Shown here: in pieces, positions 27,940 to 40,211 of the stretch
How positions within the stretch are numbered: position 1 is the stretch's first letter
Layout: every line of letters starts with the position of its first letter
Assembly (NCBI RefSeq): GCF_014529535.1
Contig: NW_023503373.1
Coordinates: forward strand, 2,914,001-2,978,000
Length of the DNA: 64,000 nt
From: Bradysia coprophila
Taxonomy: Eukaryota; Arthropoda; Insecta; Diptera; Sciaridae
Direction of reading: 5' to 3'
Notes under the pieces: model-generated
The model's input: only the letters and a program-made list of their open reading frames with translations
Told to the model about the DNA's origin: nothing
Databases searched by the model: none
Position numbers and translations under genes: made by a program

Positions 27940-30900
27940 AGACAAAAATATATTGTGAGCGGTTGAATCACCAGCAGGAATATGCCCCGCTACAATAATG
28001 ATAAATTGGTGGGGTTAAACGAGGGAAGGAAAATTAGGATCAACTTGAATTTAGAATTTACAATGAAATGAGAAGGAACAGAAACATACAATTACGATTA
28101 ACATTTATTTTCACAATTTCTTTTGTACGTGACTTCTAGAAAATTTGTAAGAATAAAAAAAAAGCTACAAGCCGGTGCTTCCTGTGATTTTACAAATTAA
28201 TTTAAACAAAAAAAAAATGAAAATGAAAAGAAAAAAAGTAGAAAAATAATGGTTTGTGTCTTAACTAATAAATTTTATCATCTTTCTGCAAAGAAAAGAG
28301 TAAACGTTTTTTAAACGAACAAAAAAGAAAATTAAAAAAATTAAAATTAAAATTATTAAATGAAATATATAGCGTGCCTTTTCATGTTTCGAAAATTTTT
28401 TACGAATTTTTTACATTTTTTTATGGCGTCTTAAATGATAAAAAAAGTGGGGCGGACGTTTTCCGTCACAAAAACAAAAATTGGCTCGGTCAATGTGATA
28501 ATTCGACTCTACGAAAAAAAAAAATTAAACAAAAATGAAAAAGCGAAATGAAAAACAAAAATTTAAGAAAAATTATGAAAATCCGCCGATAAAACCATGA
28601 GATCCATAAATTGGTCGTGTTTCAAGAGTGTCACAATCAACCATTAAACTAATTAATATATTAAATTCGTACTTGTTAATCGTAAAATGAAGAGAAGTTA
28701 AAAAAAAAAAAACAAAACAAAAAATGTGGAAAAGTGGAAAAAAAAAGTTAAATAAAAATGTGATTTGTTTTATTTTGAATTAATTATTTGAAAGAAACAC
28801 TTTTAATTGTAATCATCTCTATATTGCTCTTAATTTAGACTCTTAGATTAAATTCAAACCGAAAAAAATTAAATGGAAAAATTTAACTAAATTTAAGGAA
28901 TTTTCTTTTTGATTTTATTTCAATTTAATTTGTTTTTTAATTTTTAGTTTAATTTTAAGATTTTTTTTTTTTAATTTTCACTATAAAGTATTCCTACAGT
29001 TAAGTTATTGTAAGTGTAATTTTGAAGCAAAATATGATTTTTTTTAAAAAAAGAAATAAAAATTTTTATTTGTTATATTAATGATTTATGTTAAGTCTTA
29101 CAATTATACAGAACATTATTCTGATAGCACATTTGTTTAAAGAGACAAATTGTATCAAATTTGGGGATACTATATTGAAGAGTTGCTGATCTAATACCAG
29201 CGTATTAGTCAATCCCTTTCTCACATTATCAACACAATGTGACTTCTATTCAACATCGATCATTGGACTAGCCATTTATACTAATTTTACACTCAAAATC
29301 CATAAAAATCCAAGAAAAAGGAACAGAGACAACTAATGTGTTGATCACTATTCAGGCTTGCTGTGAATTTAGAGCAGTAAGATATGTCTCCTGAATGCAG
29401 TGCCTATTTTGAGGAATTCTATTTTTAAAAATTCTTCAATTCTAAACAATTCTAAAATTTAGGAATTTTATGGAATTTTTTAGAATTAAATTCATAAAAA
29501 TAGGCGCTGCCTGTGCATCTCTTCTGTGGTTTTAGCACATAAATCTTCGATCATGTTATCGGAAGATCGTGGAATGATTGGGAGATCGATAAGTTTACAA
29601 AGTTGTTATACGTAGAATACTTCGCCTAAGTATTTAGATGGTGAAAGAAATCCTAAAACGGCTAATCGCGACTGAGATTCGTTGTATTAAGTAACGTTCG
29701 TTACCATTGTTATTTTACTACCTATTTTCTTCAACAAATCAAGGCCCACGGTTCCAATGATTCCGGATGTTTCAGATGCCGCTGATTTTGACTCATGGCT
29801 CCCCTTTTGCAGTATGCAAATAGGTCTTCTTTAACTTTCGGCAGACTGCAAGCGCATCTCGGCTTAGTTTAAAGTTTGTCTGTGATGCAAACGTGATTGT
29901 TGACAACCGATCACATGTCGGTCATAGAAAGTTTGGGTTGGTTGGGAGTAAGTATAGAAGGTAGTCCCCTTTTTGATATTTTTGTAAAAAAAATCAAAAC
30001 ACAGAAAAGTTTGAGAAACATTGAAACATTCACGATAACGTTTCCGCAGCAACTCTTCTTTGAATCATAATTCTACAAACAACGAAAGAGCTTGTTACTA
30101 AATGTTGTCTACGATTTTCTATTTGTCGTTAAACTTGTTACGTTGTATTCAGGAATGTAAAGAATAATTTTTAAACGGAAAATCATTCATTTAATCACAA
30201 AGGTAGCGATTAAAGGAATGACCATAACGGTGTGGCAGTCAGTTCTGGAAAACGTTTTCAATTTCTCAATACATGTGTAGTAGATAAAATAAGAGAAATC
30301 GCATTCATATTACTAGCCCAATTTTTAACAAACAATTTTTCTTTTTCTTTTATTATTCGAGTCTGAATATAATCGTGATAACGCGATATATAGCGAAAAT
30401 CGATAAAAAATTAATTTCGAGAATTTTCTGTTCTTTAAACTAAGAATGCAAAACGTAAATTAATGAAATAGCTAAATTACTCGATATTCAATTTTGATCA
30501 TAAAATTAATGGAAAGTAATAAAACGTTAATCGAATTTATATAGATTTATTCGACAACCAAAATATTTAGACAATTTTACTGCCAAGGAAACTAACCTTC
30601 TGGATATAATGTATACCAAAGGTGCGAGAGGCTGTATAATATATTTGACCATCATTATGAGTATATACAATGAATGGTATCGAAAAATCTTTAACAAACG
30701 GCTAGATGACGGGATCTGTCAATGACAATGACGAAGATTTTGAATAGAAACATTTGAAAATACTTTGAACAATTGAATTAACAGATTCTACGACCAGCTA
30801 CAACGTGACAAGCCTACCGTTTGTAAAAGGTTAACTTTGTAAAACAATATTGTAGAAAATTATCCCGAAACTCCTCTGGAACAACAAGGAATGCGTAAGA

Positions 30901-32836
30901 ATGAAACCGAATAAAAATTCCATTTCAATTTACTGGACATTTATTAGCGAAGATGAAAATTCTCAATTCGATCAATGTATTTTGAAATAAATATTCAGTA
31001 AAACTAAAAAACAAAAACCGAGATTGATGTGTTTATGAACGTAACTGTGTATGTTAGTCGTGCCAAATTTACATGATCACACGTAAAAAGTAATACAATT
31101 ACAAAAATAAAAGCAAATGAAAAGTAAAGTAAATAAATTATACGAATCCTATAAAACAACAAATAAATTAAATAAATTTAAAAAAATTAAAATAATTAAA
31201 ATTATTGTATAATGTAGGATGAACATTATAAACAAGCACAATTTATTACCATATCAGATATAATGAAAATAAAAATTAAATTAAATTAAAATTTAAATCA
31301 AATAAATAAATGAAGGAAAGATGAGATAAATAAACAAAAGAAAAATTAAATTAAATGAAAAAGATCAACTAAAACAATTTTGTATATATAAAATTGATAA
31401 TATTAAAATAATTAAAAATTAATTATCTAACGCCCTTTTTGTATAAATTAAAGGAAAAAAATATTGAAGCTACAAAAAACTGCCTTTTTTTCTATATTAT
31501 TATATACCCCCTAATAATAATGAATAATTGTAATTGTAACGTTTTATTTTATAGGCAAAATAATTCTTTTTTGTATCTATTTTTCATTCAGTATTTAGAA
31601 GATAATTTGATTTATCGTCATTGAATAAATTTCATCATTATTTCGTTCGATTGATTAGAAATTTCTTTTATAAAAGACACACACACACCGCTAAACAACA
31701 ATAACGATAACAAAAAATTCATTATGCATAAAAAATAAATAAATGTACTCCATTTTTCATATAAAATAAATAAAGAAAATCATGTTATAGGAAAAAATAA
31801 ATAAATTTAAAAGAAAATCATAAAATAGACACATTGACGTCAATAATGGGACAAATAAAAGATTAATTTACAAAATGACAAAGAAAATAAATAAAATAAA
31901 GAAGAAAAAACGCTAAAATAATAACAGAAATAATTTATTTTCAATTTTAACGCCAAAATTTTGATTTGAAAAATATCGAGCTTATGATGCGACCAGTCAA
32001 TATATCAGAAATGCCGTTTATATCGTACATACCTGTTAGGAAATGATAAAGTTTCTTGTACCTTTGACTGAAAATCACTTGAAATGCCCATAAAACGCTC
32101 TATGAATTCTTGAAAACGACCTTAAAGCTTTTTACTATAATAACTTGAGCAATTCTTAACCGATTTTCAAAATTTTTGTTTTGTTGTCAATTGAAGAATC
32201 AAATGAATAATTTATGAATAATTGTTTTCTTGTTATCTCGTTGCCTAATATAGAACAAAAATCCAGCACGAGCTAGGGCGCTGAAGGCAAATTCTCAAAT
32301 CGAATTCGCTGAAAATATTTGAATTTTTTTTCTCTATCGCGACAAAGTTCATCTATTTATCAACCGACTTTAAAAAAGAAATTGATGAAATCGAACGATC
32401 TATAAAAATGTTTTTTTTTTCGATAACACGACACTTTCAGGAAGCGTGAAGTTTGCGTAATTCAAACGAGTTTTGTTTTACAACTATAGTGATTTTTTAT
32501 ACCTTTGTATACCATGTAAAGAGAGTCGCCACTCTTATGTATGTGGCAGATAGATCGAATGAAACAGATTTTTTCAGTAAAATCGGAATGTTTAGATGAT
32601 TGCACCAGTAAAAAGAATAAGTTATCGCCGAAACCATTACTAAACGTTACCACCTACCCCCATAGAGACAGATATTATACAGTTTCGGAATGAGTTGAAG
32701 TTGTTGGAGTGTTGTCATAGAGGACTGAATCCCGATGTGGAAAACACGTTTTTGTATCTTTATAGTATCAATGTTATTATGTTTAATGTGTGGAAGAGCT
32801 TTCTTGCTCTGTTAACCTGGCATATACGCTATTCAT

Positions 32837-33017
32837 CTGTTATCGATAATGACGACAAAAATAATGACAGCTCTGGATAATATGGTCCTTTATACAGTAA
32901 AATGAATGCTAAAAAAATTGAAGTACAAGATTTGAAAACAACCGATTATAAATACTTTGATCAATGGAAGTAATACACCCGATAACAATTCTGGTCATAT
33001 GCTTTCCGTCTTTAACA
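32837..33017 (+). repeat. Dispersed repeat, copy 1
   Basis: This copy shares an ordered string of words with the copy at 34,065-34,250: a CTGTTATCGATAATGACGAC-like start, then AATGACAGCTCT, then GGTCCTT, then TTGAAGTACAAGATTTGAAA, then TGGTCATATGCTT and a TAACAG end. Identity looks like roughly two-thirds by eye. It is a degenerate, non-coding mobile or satellite-derived repeat. Confidence 0.55.
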
Positions 33018-34064
33018 GATTAAAACTTCAAAATTTCTTTATTTCATTTGCTTTGCACTGTGAGTTGCAATTAGTCAGATGCGAAAGTGTAGCGCAAAAA
33101 AAAGCCGGCGTTGCTACTTTGGGTTAAGTCAACTCTGCTATTGTGGGGTGAATAAACTTGCAACTTGCTTTGAACATGAATATAAAAACCGTTTTACGAT
33201 ATTATTTTAAAAAGTCTGTTACATCTATTATTTAAACCTTTACAATCCACTCGATGCTATTCATTCCACATACGATATTATACGTAGGTTACAGCGAAGG
33301 CTATGTAAATGGCCGATTACATAAGATAACAGATGGCATATTCTTCAGTTTGATGGCTCTCCACAATAAGTGTAATAGGAACACCGTTTCTGTTACATGA
33401 TAGATTTCTTTATCACCTAAACGCGAGGACGTAAAACAACATTTTAAATCTGCTAAGGGTTGTATATCTGCATAAAGAAATTCACTAACGCTTCGAATTA
33501 CATTCTTGGTGTATCGACTGGCTTTTCATGTTATTGTCTAAGTAGCTTCACAGAACTCGTTTTTATCGTTGTTTCTGGTTTGCTTTTTTTGGTTTTTAAC
33601 ATTTTGTTTCCATTTGTCAGCCTTCATAAATACGTTGTGTCTTTGGAAGTAAAACAACAACAAAAATTCTAATTTCCGTTTAAAATTAAATTTGTATAAA
33701 ATACGATAGGTTTTAGTTAGTCAATTATGTACATTTATAGGTTAGCTTTACGACATTATTATAATTAAATTAACTAATTGTAATGAAAATGATATCCTTT
33801 TTGTTTATTATTTTCGGATAATGAAATTTTTATAAAATATTTAAAAAACGAAAATCTTTTATTTAAAATATTCAAAACTCGACCATTCATCGACAACAAA
33901 AATAACTGTTGAGTTATATGCCTTGTGTGACAAACGGATAGAAGTTCAGAGAAAGTCTGTAGTCATCTTTAGAGTCTCGTCATTATTGTGTATAAAGAGA
34001 GGGCGATAAAAAGTACGAGTAGCGAAATTCTTCTGCTGCTGTTGGTCAGGCAGATATTAGTCAT

Positions 34065-34250
34065 TCAGACAGTTCGGATAACGACAACAAAAACAATGAC
34101 AAGCTCTTGGTAATAAGGTCCTTAATATAGTAAAATGCTTGTTAAAAATATTGAAGTACAAGATTTGAAATCACGAGATGAAAGAAAAACTTGGATCGAT
34201 TGAAGTAATAGACGCGATAATAAAACTGGTCATATGCTTGCCGTTTCTAA
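34065..34250 (+). repeat. Dispersed repeat, copy 2
   Basis: Second direct copy of the repeat at 32,837-33,017, with the same order of shared words (GATAACGACAAC, AATGACAAGCTCT, AAGGTCCTTAATA, TTGAAGTACAAGATTTGAAA, CTGGTCATATGCTTGCCG). Reverse-orientation relatives occur at 52.28-52.49 kb. Confidence 0.55.
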
Positions 34251-34575
34251 CAGGTTATTGTGTGGAGATACATATTAAATTGACTTTGGAAAAATATTTG
34301 TGTTTTGTTTTGGCACCTAAAAAACCTCTTCTTATCACACTATTTCTTTTGGTGAGCAACGGTACGCAATAAATTACCACAAATTATCAAAACTGAAATT
34401 GAATAAAAACAACAGCCGAAAAAAGAAATAAAAGTTTTAAATTGTCATTGGGAAAAAGCAAATTCTTAATAAACGAAATTAGTAAGATGATGCCTGCCTG
34501 AGTGAAACTCCCTCGCATAACAACGATGAGTTGCGGGTTAACCGGTTAACTTTACTCTGTCGTGGTACTACCATA

Positions 34576-34777
34576 GATCATTTTCATGACCTTGTAAACG
34601 TCAGACACGATCCCAACTGTCAGACATGTCGAAAAATATCGAATGAATTGAACGAACGATTTTCATATAAAAATCAGTAAATTGAACGCAGTTAACGTCA
34701 ATTGATTGAGGTTAAGGACTACTTGACGAAAAATTAAGTGGGGTTACGTTGACAAGTACCGTATAATGGAAATGATC
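34576..34777. mobile_element. 202-bp MITE, TA-flanked (copy 1)
   Basis: The termini are inverted (GATCATTTTCATG at the left, GGAAATGATC at the right) with TA on each side. The element is the same length as, and almost identical to, the one at 35,851-36,052, in the same orientation. The small size, terminal inverted repeats and TA duplication fit a Tc1/mariner-type non-autonomous element. Confidence 0.85.
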
Positions 34778-35850
34778 TATATAATAGCACTCTAGCTTCA
34801 AGCATTACTTTTAAAGTCAAACTTCACAAATTGAGTTGTTTCTCCTCCATCTTACTGGAAACTATGTAACAGCTTCACAAATTTTTTTTGGCATTATGCT
34901 AATTAGGCCAATAAGACCAATAAGGTATGAAGAATTGATAGGAACTGGGCTATACTTACCTCAAGAATGACATAAATTCAACAAAGAACCAAAAACTCTG
35001 ATAAAAATTCCAAAAATCCTTAGGTTCTAGAGCTAGGAAGACTTTTGAACCGAGTATCAGGAAAGGTGTTATACTAATATTGTACGTTCTGCAGTTGGTT
35101 ATCATCATAAGAATATGTTTCGGCTATAGCAATCATAAGGTTGTGATACACAAATAGAGCATGTCACGCGTAGTTGATACTGAAAACTACAAAAGCGACA
35201 CCTTTATTTTCGAAGCTGAATTTTCATGAATACAATCGTTTCGTGAAGTTTTATACTGAAAACTACAAAAGCGCCATATTCAGCTGTAGAAAAATTGCTG
35301 ACAAGTGTATAAACCGTCAACAAACAAAATGCCTTATATGCTGTTGACGGGCATCCAGAGCTATTTTTCTGACCGGTTTCTGACTTCTACGAAGCGTGGA
35401 AGTTCTGGCCTATATCTCAACATCGGCATCATTCCGCCAGGCATCATTCGAAAGGCAGTGACTTTCCAAATTGATGAAATGGGCGGTGTGAACTTACATC
35501 AAATAAGGGGTTTTCCGGGTTTCCCTTTTTGGAAACCGTACGTCTAATTCGGTTATATATGGCATTACCTCCGCACTATATTTACCTTGGGAAAAGCTCT
35601 CTATCGACGCCATTGTAGATTTTATTTCACTTAAAAAAAGTTGTTCCACGAAATGTTGGTACTTGAACAGGCTTTCAAAGAAAAAAAGAATTTTCGAAAA
35701 AGGATTCTCATTCAGGAGATATGAGATAATAAAAAAATTTAAAAAATGCGAAAGGATTGACATAAGGCATTACTCCACAGGCGTTACAATGTAAAATAAG
35801 TTAAAATATTCATAACTTCACGGCGGTAAATATCCATAAAATATCATATA
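34778..35850. other. Inter-MITE stretch with no confident gene
   Basis: Two opposed open frames (35,305-35,547 plus, 35,494-35,763 minus) have no recognisable domain. A short direct repeat (CTGAAAACTACAAAAGCG) occurs near 35,180 and 35,258. About 40 bp near 35,560-35,595 (GGCATTACCT...CACTATATTTACCTTG) recurs near 36,588-36,625. The stretch looks like accumulated transposon debris. Confidence 0.45.
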
Positions 35851-36052
35851 GATCATTTTCATGACCTTGTAAACGTCAGACACGATACCAACTGTTAGAC
35901 ATGTCGAAAAATATCGAATGAATTGAACGAACGGTTTTCATATAAAAATCAGTAAATTGAACGCAGTTAACGTCAATTGATTGAGGTTAAGGACTACTTG
36001 ACGAAAAATTAAGTGGTGTTACGTTGACAAGTACCGTATAATGAAAATGATC
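35851..36052. mobile_element. 202-bp MITE, TA-flanked (copy 2)
   Basis: Near-identical direct copy of the element at 34,576-34,777, with ends GATCATTTTC and GAAAATGATC flanked by TA. The few differences from copy 1 are single substitutions, so both insertions are relatively young. Here the two terminal repeats match each other better than in copy 1. Confidence 0.85.
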
Positions 36053-36211
36053 TAAGCTGTGAAGTTGTTTGACAAAAAAAACAGTGTCGACGCGAGTAGT
36101 AGTAACTTTATGACAATTTTACTAGAAATGTAAATTATAGAAAATTCTATTACATCTGAGCTTTAGTATCCAAACAACATTTCTCCAAAAGTTTGTTTTT
36201 GGATCATGCCA

Positions 36212-36437
36212 TATAGTAGAATGATGTTTAGAAACTAAGAAGAAATGTAATAGAGTTTTCCCATATTTTAGTACATTCTGTCATAAAATTACTGCTGTCA
36301 CTGCGCTTATTTTCAGGTGAACCAACTTCACTGCTGTGACATTTCATAGGAATGAATCAATGTGAAGTTGTTTCACAAAAAAATAGTCCAGTAAGAATGA
36401 AGTACCATAAAAAATGTGGCGCCTCTACAGGCCAACC
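36212..36437. repeat. Inverted repeat, left arm flanking the zinc-finger gene
   Basis: About 226 bp running from TATAGTAGAATGATG to CTACAGGCCAACC. The same sequence occurs in reverse complement at 39,212-39,438, on the other side of the zinc-finger gene. Shared blocks include TAATAGAGTTTTCCCATATTT, a TCATAAAATTACTGCTGTC block and TGTGGCGCCTCTACAGG. Confidence 0.8.
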
Positions 36438-36690
36438 GACTAGGCGAATATAACCGAATCAGATATGCGGTGGCACGAAAGTTCGATACAAACAGAAAGT
36501 CGGGCCCTCTGTTCTGTAAATCGTAGTTGACCATTTTAAAAAAAGATGTCGTTGGCATCGAACTTATGTGCTAAACCGCGCGTATGAATGGCATTACCTT
36601 CTCACTATATTTACCTTGTTCATTTCGAAATTCATTCAAAGTCGCGATAATGAAAGGATAAGAGTGGTCGAGTCATTCTGCCTCTGTCCT

Positions 36691-36840
36691 ATAGGCTTGT
36701 TCCAAGTAACTGTAAACACGAATTTTGACTGGCCGAACGAACACGATTTCATCCACAAAGATCGGTTTTCATATAAAAGTTGATGAGGTCATGTCTCTAT
36801 GGATGAAATTTGACAATTCGTATGGCCTTGGAACAGACCT
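36691..36840. mobile_element. ~150-bp MITE, family B (copy 1)
   Basis: The left end is AGGCTTGTTCCAAGTAACTG and the right end is CTTGGAACAGACCT, which are inverted relative to each other. The interior includes GAACACGATTTCATCCAC and GGATGAAATTTGACA, themselves partly complementary. Direct-orientation copies occur at 39,526-39,634 (diverged) and 48,151-48,310 (good). Confidence 0.75.
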
Positions 36841-36934
36841 TTCCAAAGCCCGTCTAAACCTTCGAACACAAGGCCCGTGAATCGAGATTCATTGCTTTTC
36901 CAGACTGATTAATAATTATGTAATTCGTTCATAT

Positions 36935-38905
36935 TTATTCCCTCTTCTCTTCAAATTTCTGTGATGTTACAATGTCAAAATGATGTCCTTCTTTCTTTAA
37001 ATGCATCTTAAGTAAAATTAATTCCTTGAAGCCAACATTACAGTCCGAACAGTGATACAAATTGTTAATTGTGTGCGTACGGCGATGAATCGATGCTGTT
37101 AAAAAAAAGAATAGATTTCGAATCTCGTTTCCAATACTACTCTCTTGTCGACACGAGGTCATGGTATTTACCTGATGAGGAATTGACAAATGTTTGCGGA
37201 CACGAGCCCAGTCCACATTTGAATTTTCTTTCCAATGTGTGTATACCAATGTGGTTGTTAAGCCCCACCTAAGTGAAATGAGAAAAAAAAACTTTTTCAT
37301 TTGAACGCCTAATTAAGGCTCTCATTAAAACTTACGTGCGTCATGAACAACTTTCCACAAAATTCGCATTCGATGCTGAAAGTAAATTCAAATTAATAAT
37401 TAATTAAGTTAGTATAGGATAAGATGGACAGTAAAGCTGATGCTTTCCAAGCACCTAAGCCGCCAATGGGTCCATATTTTCGAGAGATTTTACAATTGTT
37501 ATTCGTATGATTCTTAGAGACATATTACGGTCGATAGAGCTGACTAGTGGTAACTAACAGCAGAGGCTAATCATTTACGATTAGGAAGAACCCTATGAAC
37601 TATATCTGCTTTACCTGCGCTCTTGAACATGTAAGTTGCTGTGACGATCGCGTGTCCCAGCATCAATGAATGAACGATGACAGTACTGGCATTTATAGTT
37701 ACGTTCTTGGGTGTGCTTTCGGTTGTGCCGTTTCAGATGTGTGGAAGTTTTGAAAGCCACGTTACATATCGTGCAGGGAAATGGCCTGCAACAATTTCAG
37801 AGCAATTCCTTACACATATATATAGTGCAAGCAATTGTTGTCGGTTTCATACCTATCTTCGCTATGTACTCGCCTAATGTGTCGCTTCAGATTTTCTGCA
37901 TTTTTTATACTCAGACCACAAATTTCACATTTATAATCACGGGCATCGGAATGGGTAGCAATGTGTGAACGAATTTCTCTGCGTGCCACACCACAGATGG
38001 GACAAATTTGCAATCGCTTCTGTCGTTTCTTCGGTTCCTGCTTCACCTTCACCTTTCGCAGACCATGCACGCGATATTTGTGACGATAAATGGACTTACG
38101 GTTCGGATATGCATTCTTGCATATATCACACTCGAACGGATTCTGTTCCGATTTCGCGGTGGAAACACTGGTAATTTTGTCGACGTGAACTTTTTTCATG
38201 TGATTGGCTACAGTTTTCAGTGTCTTCAAATGGAATCCGCATATGTCACACGTGAATGGGAATATTGAGTTGTTAAATTCGTTGGTCGTATCACCTATTT
38301 TACTGACTGCAGTCTCACTAGGATGTATTTGTCGATGAACTCCACTTCTTTCTTCATCTTCCAAACATTCAACGGGATTTGATGAGCCTTTATAATCACA
38401 ATCGGTGTCAACACCTTTGTAGTCACAGTCTTGTCCGTTGTCTGTGGTCTTCTGTAAATTGAATGCTGCATTTTCATATAATAATTCCTATCGTTTCGCC
38501 TACAGTACCTCGAGAGTTTTAACGTCCAGCTGAGACAATGTTGATTCCTGTTTGATTTTTACTTGCTCCAAATATTTGATAGACTCCAAGCATTTCTCAC
38601 GAAACGAATAACTTGTCAACAACTGGTAAATACATTGGCTACATATCCATTTCGGTAAGTTGTCATCTGATTGCACTGTTACGCCAATGCAAACCTTTAC
38701 GGAATAGAGCCGAAAGTGTGAAAATGGAAATTGTCTAGAGAAGACGTATATTCGTCCTTACAAGAATTATGTGTTCCAAATTTGTGGTACAATGTTTATT
38801 GTACGATAACTCCAGAGGCTTAGCAATCGGACTTAGCTCATAATCGTTGCTTAAACAAAATCGACACACATTCTCGAGATTATTGAATGAAATTGTTTCA
38901 CTCAT
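36935..38905 (-). CDS. ZAD-type C2H2 zinc-finger protein, complete, 465 aa
   Basis: Seven exons on the minus strand: 38905-38762, 38694-38509, 38451-37853, 37785-37615, 37375-37336, 37268-37172 and 37095-36935. All introns are GT-AG, and six of the seven exons need only 57-77-nt or ~240-nt introns between them. The start is the first Met before the ZAD. The N-terminal ZAD (residues about 10-100) shows its paired cysteines in VCRFC and, after one intron, ICSQC, then the helix leading to KCLESIKYLEQ. An acidic linker follows (residues about 110-160), then nine C2H2 fingers. The third is compressed (only nine residues between the second Cys and first His) and the eighth has a CxxxxC knuckle. ZAD domains dimerise, and fingers of this class bind DNA as transcription or chromatin-architecture factors in insects (family knowledge). 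The target of this protein is unknown. An AATAAA hexamer overlaps the stop codon. The whole gene sits between inverted repeats at 36.2 and 39.2 kb. Confidence 0.93.
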
Positions 38906-39211
38906 GACTACTTCTAATGTGGCTATTTGCCATAAATTTATACTGTTGATAGTCTTGCACTCCGGAATATGGAAAAAATCAAAGGTAAAATGTCAAATCA
39001 AAACAAATATACACAAAACAAAAAGACGAGAGCGTCTGTAATTGCAAGCCGAGACGGTTTCTAAGTGTTTTGTTACCAATAACAACTGTAAACACGAATT
39101 AACCCAATATTGATAAGCCTGTTACAGATCGTGTTCCATCGATCAAAGTATTTTTAATCGGTTGATTACAAATCTTGTACTTCATTTTTTTAACTTTATA
39201 TGGGACAAGTA

Positions 39212-39438
39212 GGTTGGCCTGTAGAGGCGCCACATTTTTTTCATAGTACTTCATTCTCTGCGGCTTATTTTCATGTGAAGCAACTTCACATTTGTCATTA
39301 CAGAACAAATGTCACCATATGAATTTGGTTCACATGAAAATAAGCGCAGCGACAGCAGTAATTTTATGACAGAATTTACTAAAATATGGAAAAACTCTAT
39401 CACATTTCTTCTTAGTTTCTAAACATCATTCTCCTATA
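39212..39438. repeat. Inverted repeat, right arm flanking the zinc-finger gene
   Basis: Reverse complement of the arm at 36,212-36,437, colinear over its full length with scattered substitutions. Inner edge GGTTGGCCTGTAGAGGCG, outer edge CATCATTCTCCTATA. Confidence 0.8.
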
Positions 39439-39525
39439 AAGGACCATGTTACCCAGAGGCTGTCATTATTTTCGTCGTCGTTATCGATAACAGATGAGTA
39501 TGTGACAGGTTAAGTATCACTCGTA

Positions 39526-39634
39526 GAAGGAACACGATTTCATCCATAGAGATTGGGTTTCATATAAATATTTATGAGGTTTATCTCTTCTCTAGAGATG
39601 AAATTTTACTTTTCATGTAGGCTTAGAACAAACT
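39526..39634. mobile_element. MITE family B (copy 2, diverged)
   Basis: Shares GAACACGATTTCATCCA, TTTCATATAAATAT and GATGAAATTT in order with the copies at 36.69 and 48.15 kb. The terminal repeats are eroded (TTAGAACAAACTT at the right). Confidence 0.55.
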
Positions 39635-40009
39635 TCTTGATGGTTAAGTATGGTTTCCACTTAACAAAAAGTCCTCCAATGGAGAGTGAGCTGTCAAGTA
39701 AACAAAGCAAAAATTGAAAAACACTGAGTACTTTTTTTGAAAATGGAAATCAAGCCTTACGAGAAGAAGAAACTGTGGCATTTTGTATACTGTAAATGAT
39801 TATATATCAATCTGGTGAAAATATTAACTTAGATCAAACGAAGTAATTGATTCATAACGTCTAATTCATGTATATTGCAGAATTACAACCCTTTTTCTGA
39901 CAGACTTAATTCACTTACTTATAAACCCTAGACAAATGATAATTCGTAGAATTTCCAAATTTTTTTCCTTGGGTAAAATAATCTTCTAACATTGGTTCAA
40001 ATGCCAAAT

Positions 40010-40211
40010 CACGGCAGAGTAAAATAAACCAGGCAGGAGCGGCTCATTTTCGAAAATCCAAATAAGGGACCTAATACATGGGGTGAAAATGAACTCAAAT
40101 GAACACTGACATAAATTGAAAAATTTTATTCGCAAAATATCAAGGGCTACTAGATTATTCAGGTACCTAGTCAAACAAGCGCTCCTGCCTGGTTAACTTT
40201 ACTCTGTCGTG
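40010..40211. mobile_element. ~200-bp MITE with 7-bp target duplication
   Basis: The left end CACGGCAGAGTAAAATAAACC is matched, with few changes, by the reverse complement of the right end GGTTAACTTTACTCTGTCGTG. The match extends inward to GGCAGGAGCG. The element is flanked by the direct repeat GCCAAAT (40,003-40,009 and 40,212-40,218). A lone copy of the right end lies at 34,541-34,566. Superfamily not assigned. Confidence 0.8.

Larger units (their letters stand above)
27940..34575. other. Non-coding A/T-rich stretch downstream of the ABCG gene
   Basis: No gene is recognised. Positions 28,130-29,080 and 31,080-31,960 are extremely A-rich on the plus strand, dominated by AAAT/AAAAT words and A-runs. 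The first tract probably includes the ABCG 3' UTR, since several AATAAA hexamers occur, for example near 28,151. Copies of a dispersed repeat lie near 32,837-33,017 and 34,065-34,250. A fragment matching one end of the 40.0-kb MITE lies at 34,541-34,566. Confidence 0.6.

Noticed and set aside
31080..31960. A-rich tract resembling a CRISPR or tandem array
   Set aside because: Only low-complexity AAAT words. There are no fixed repeat length, spacers or regular period.
35305..35763. Two overlapping opposed frames of 80-89 codons between twin MITEs
   Set aside because: No domain was recognised, and parts recur as short repeats at 36.6 kb, which fits transposon debris.
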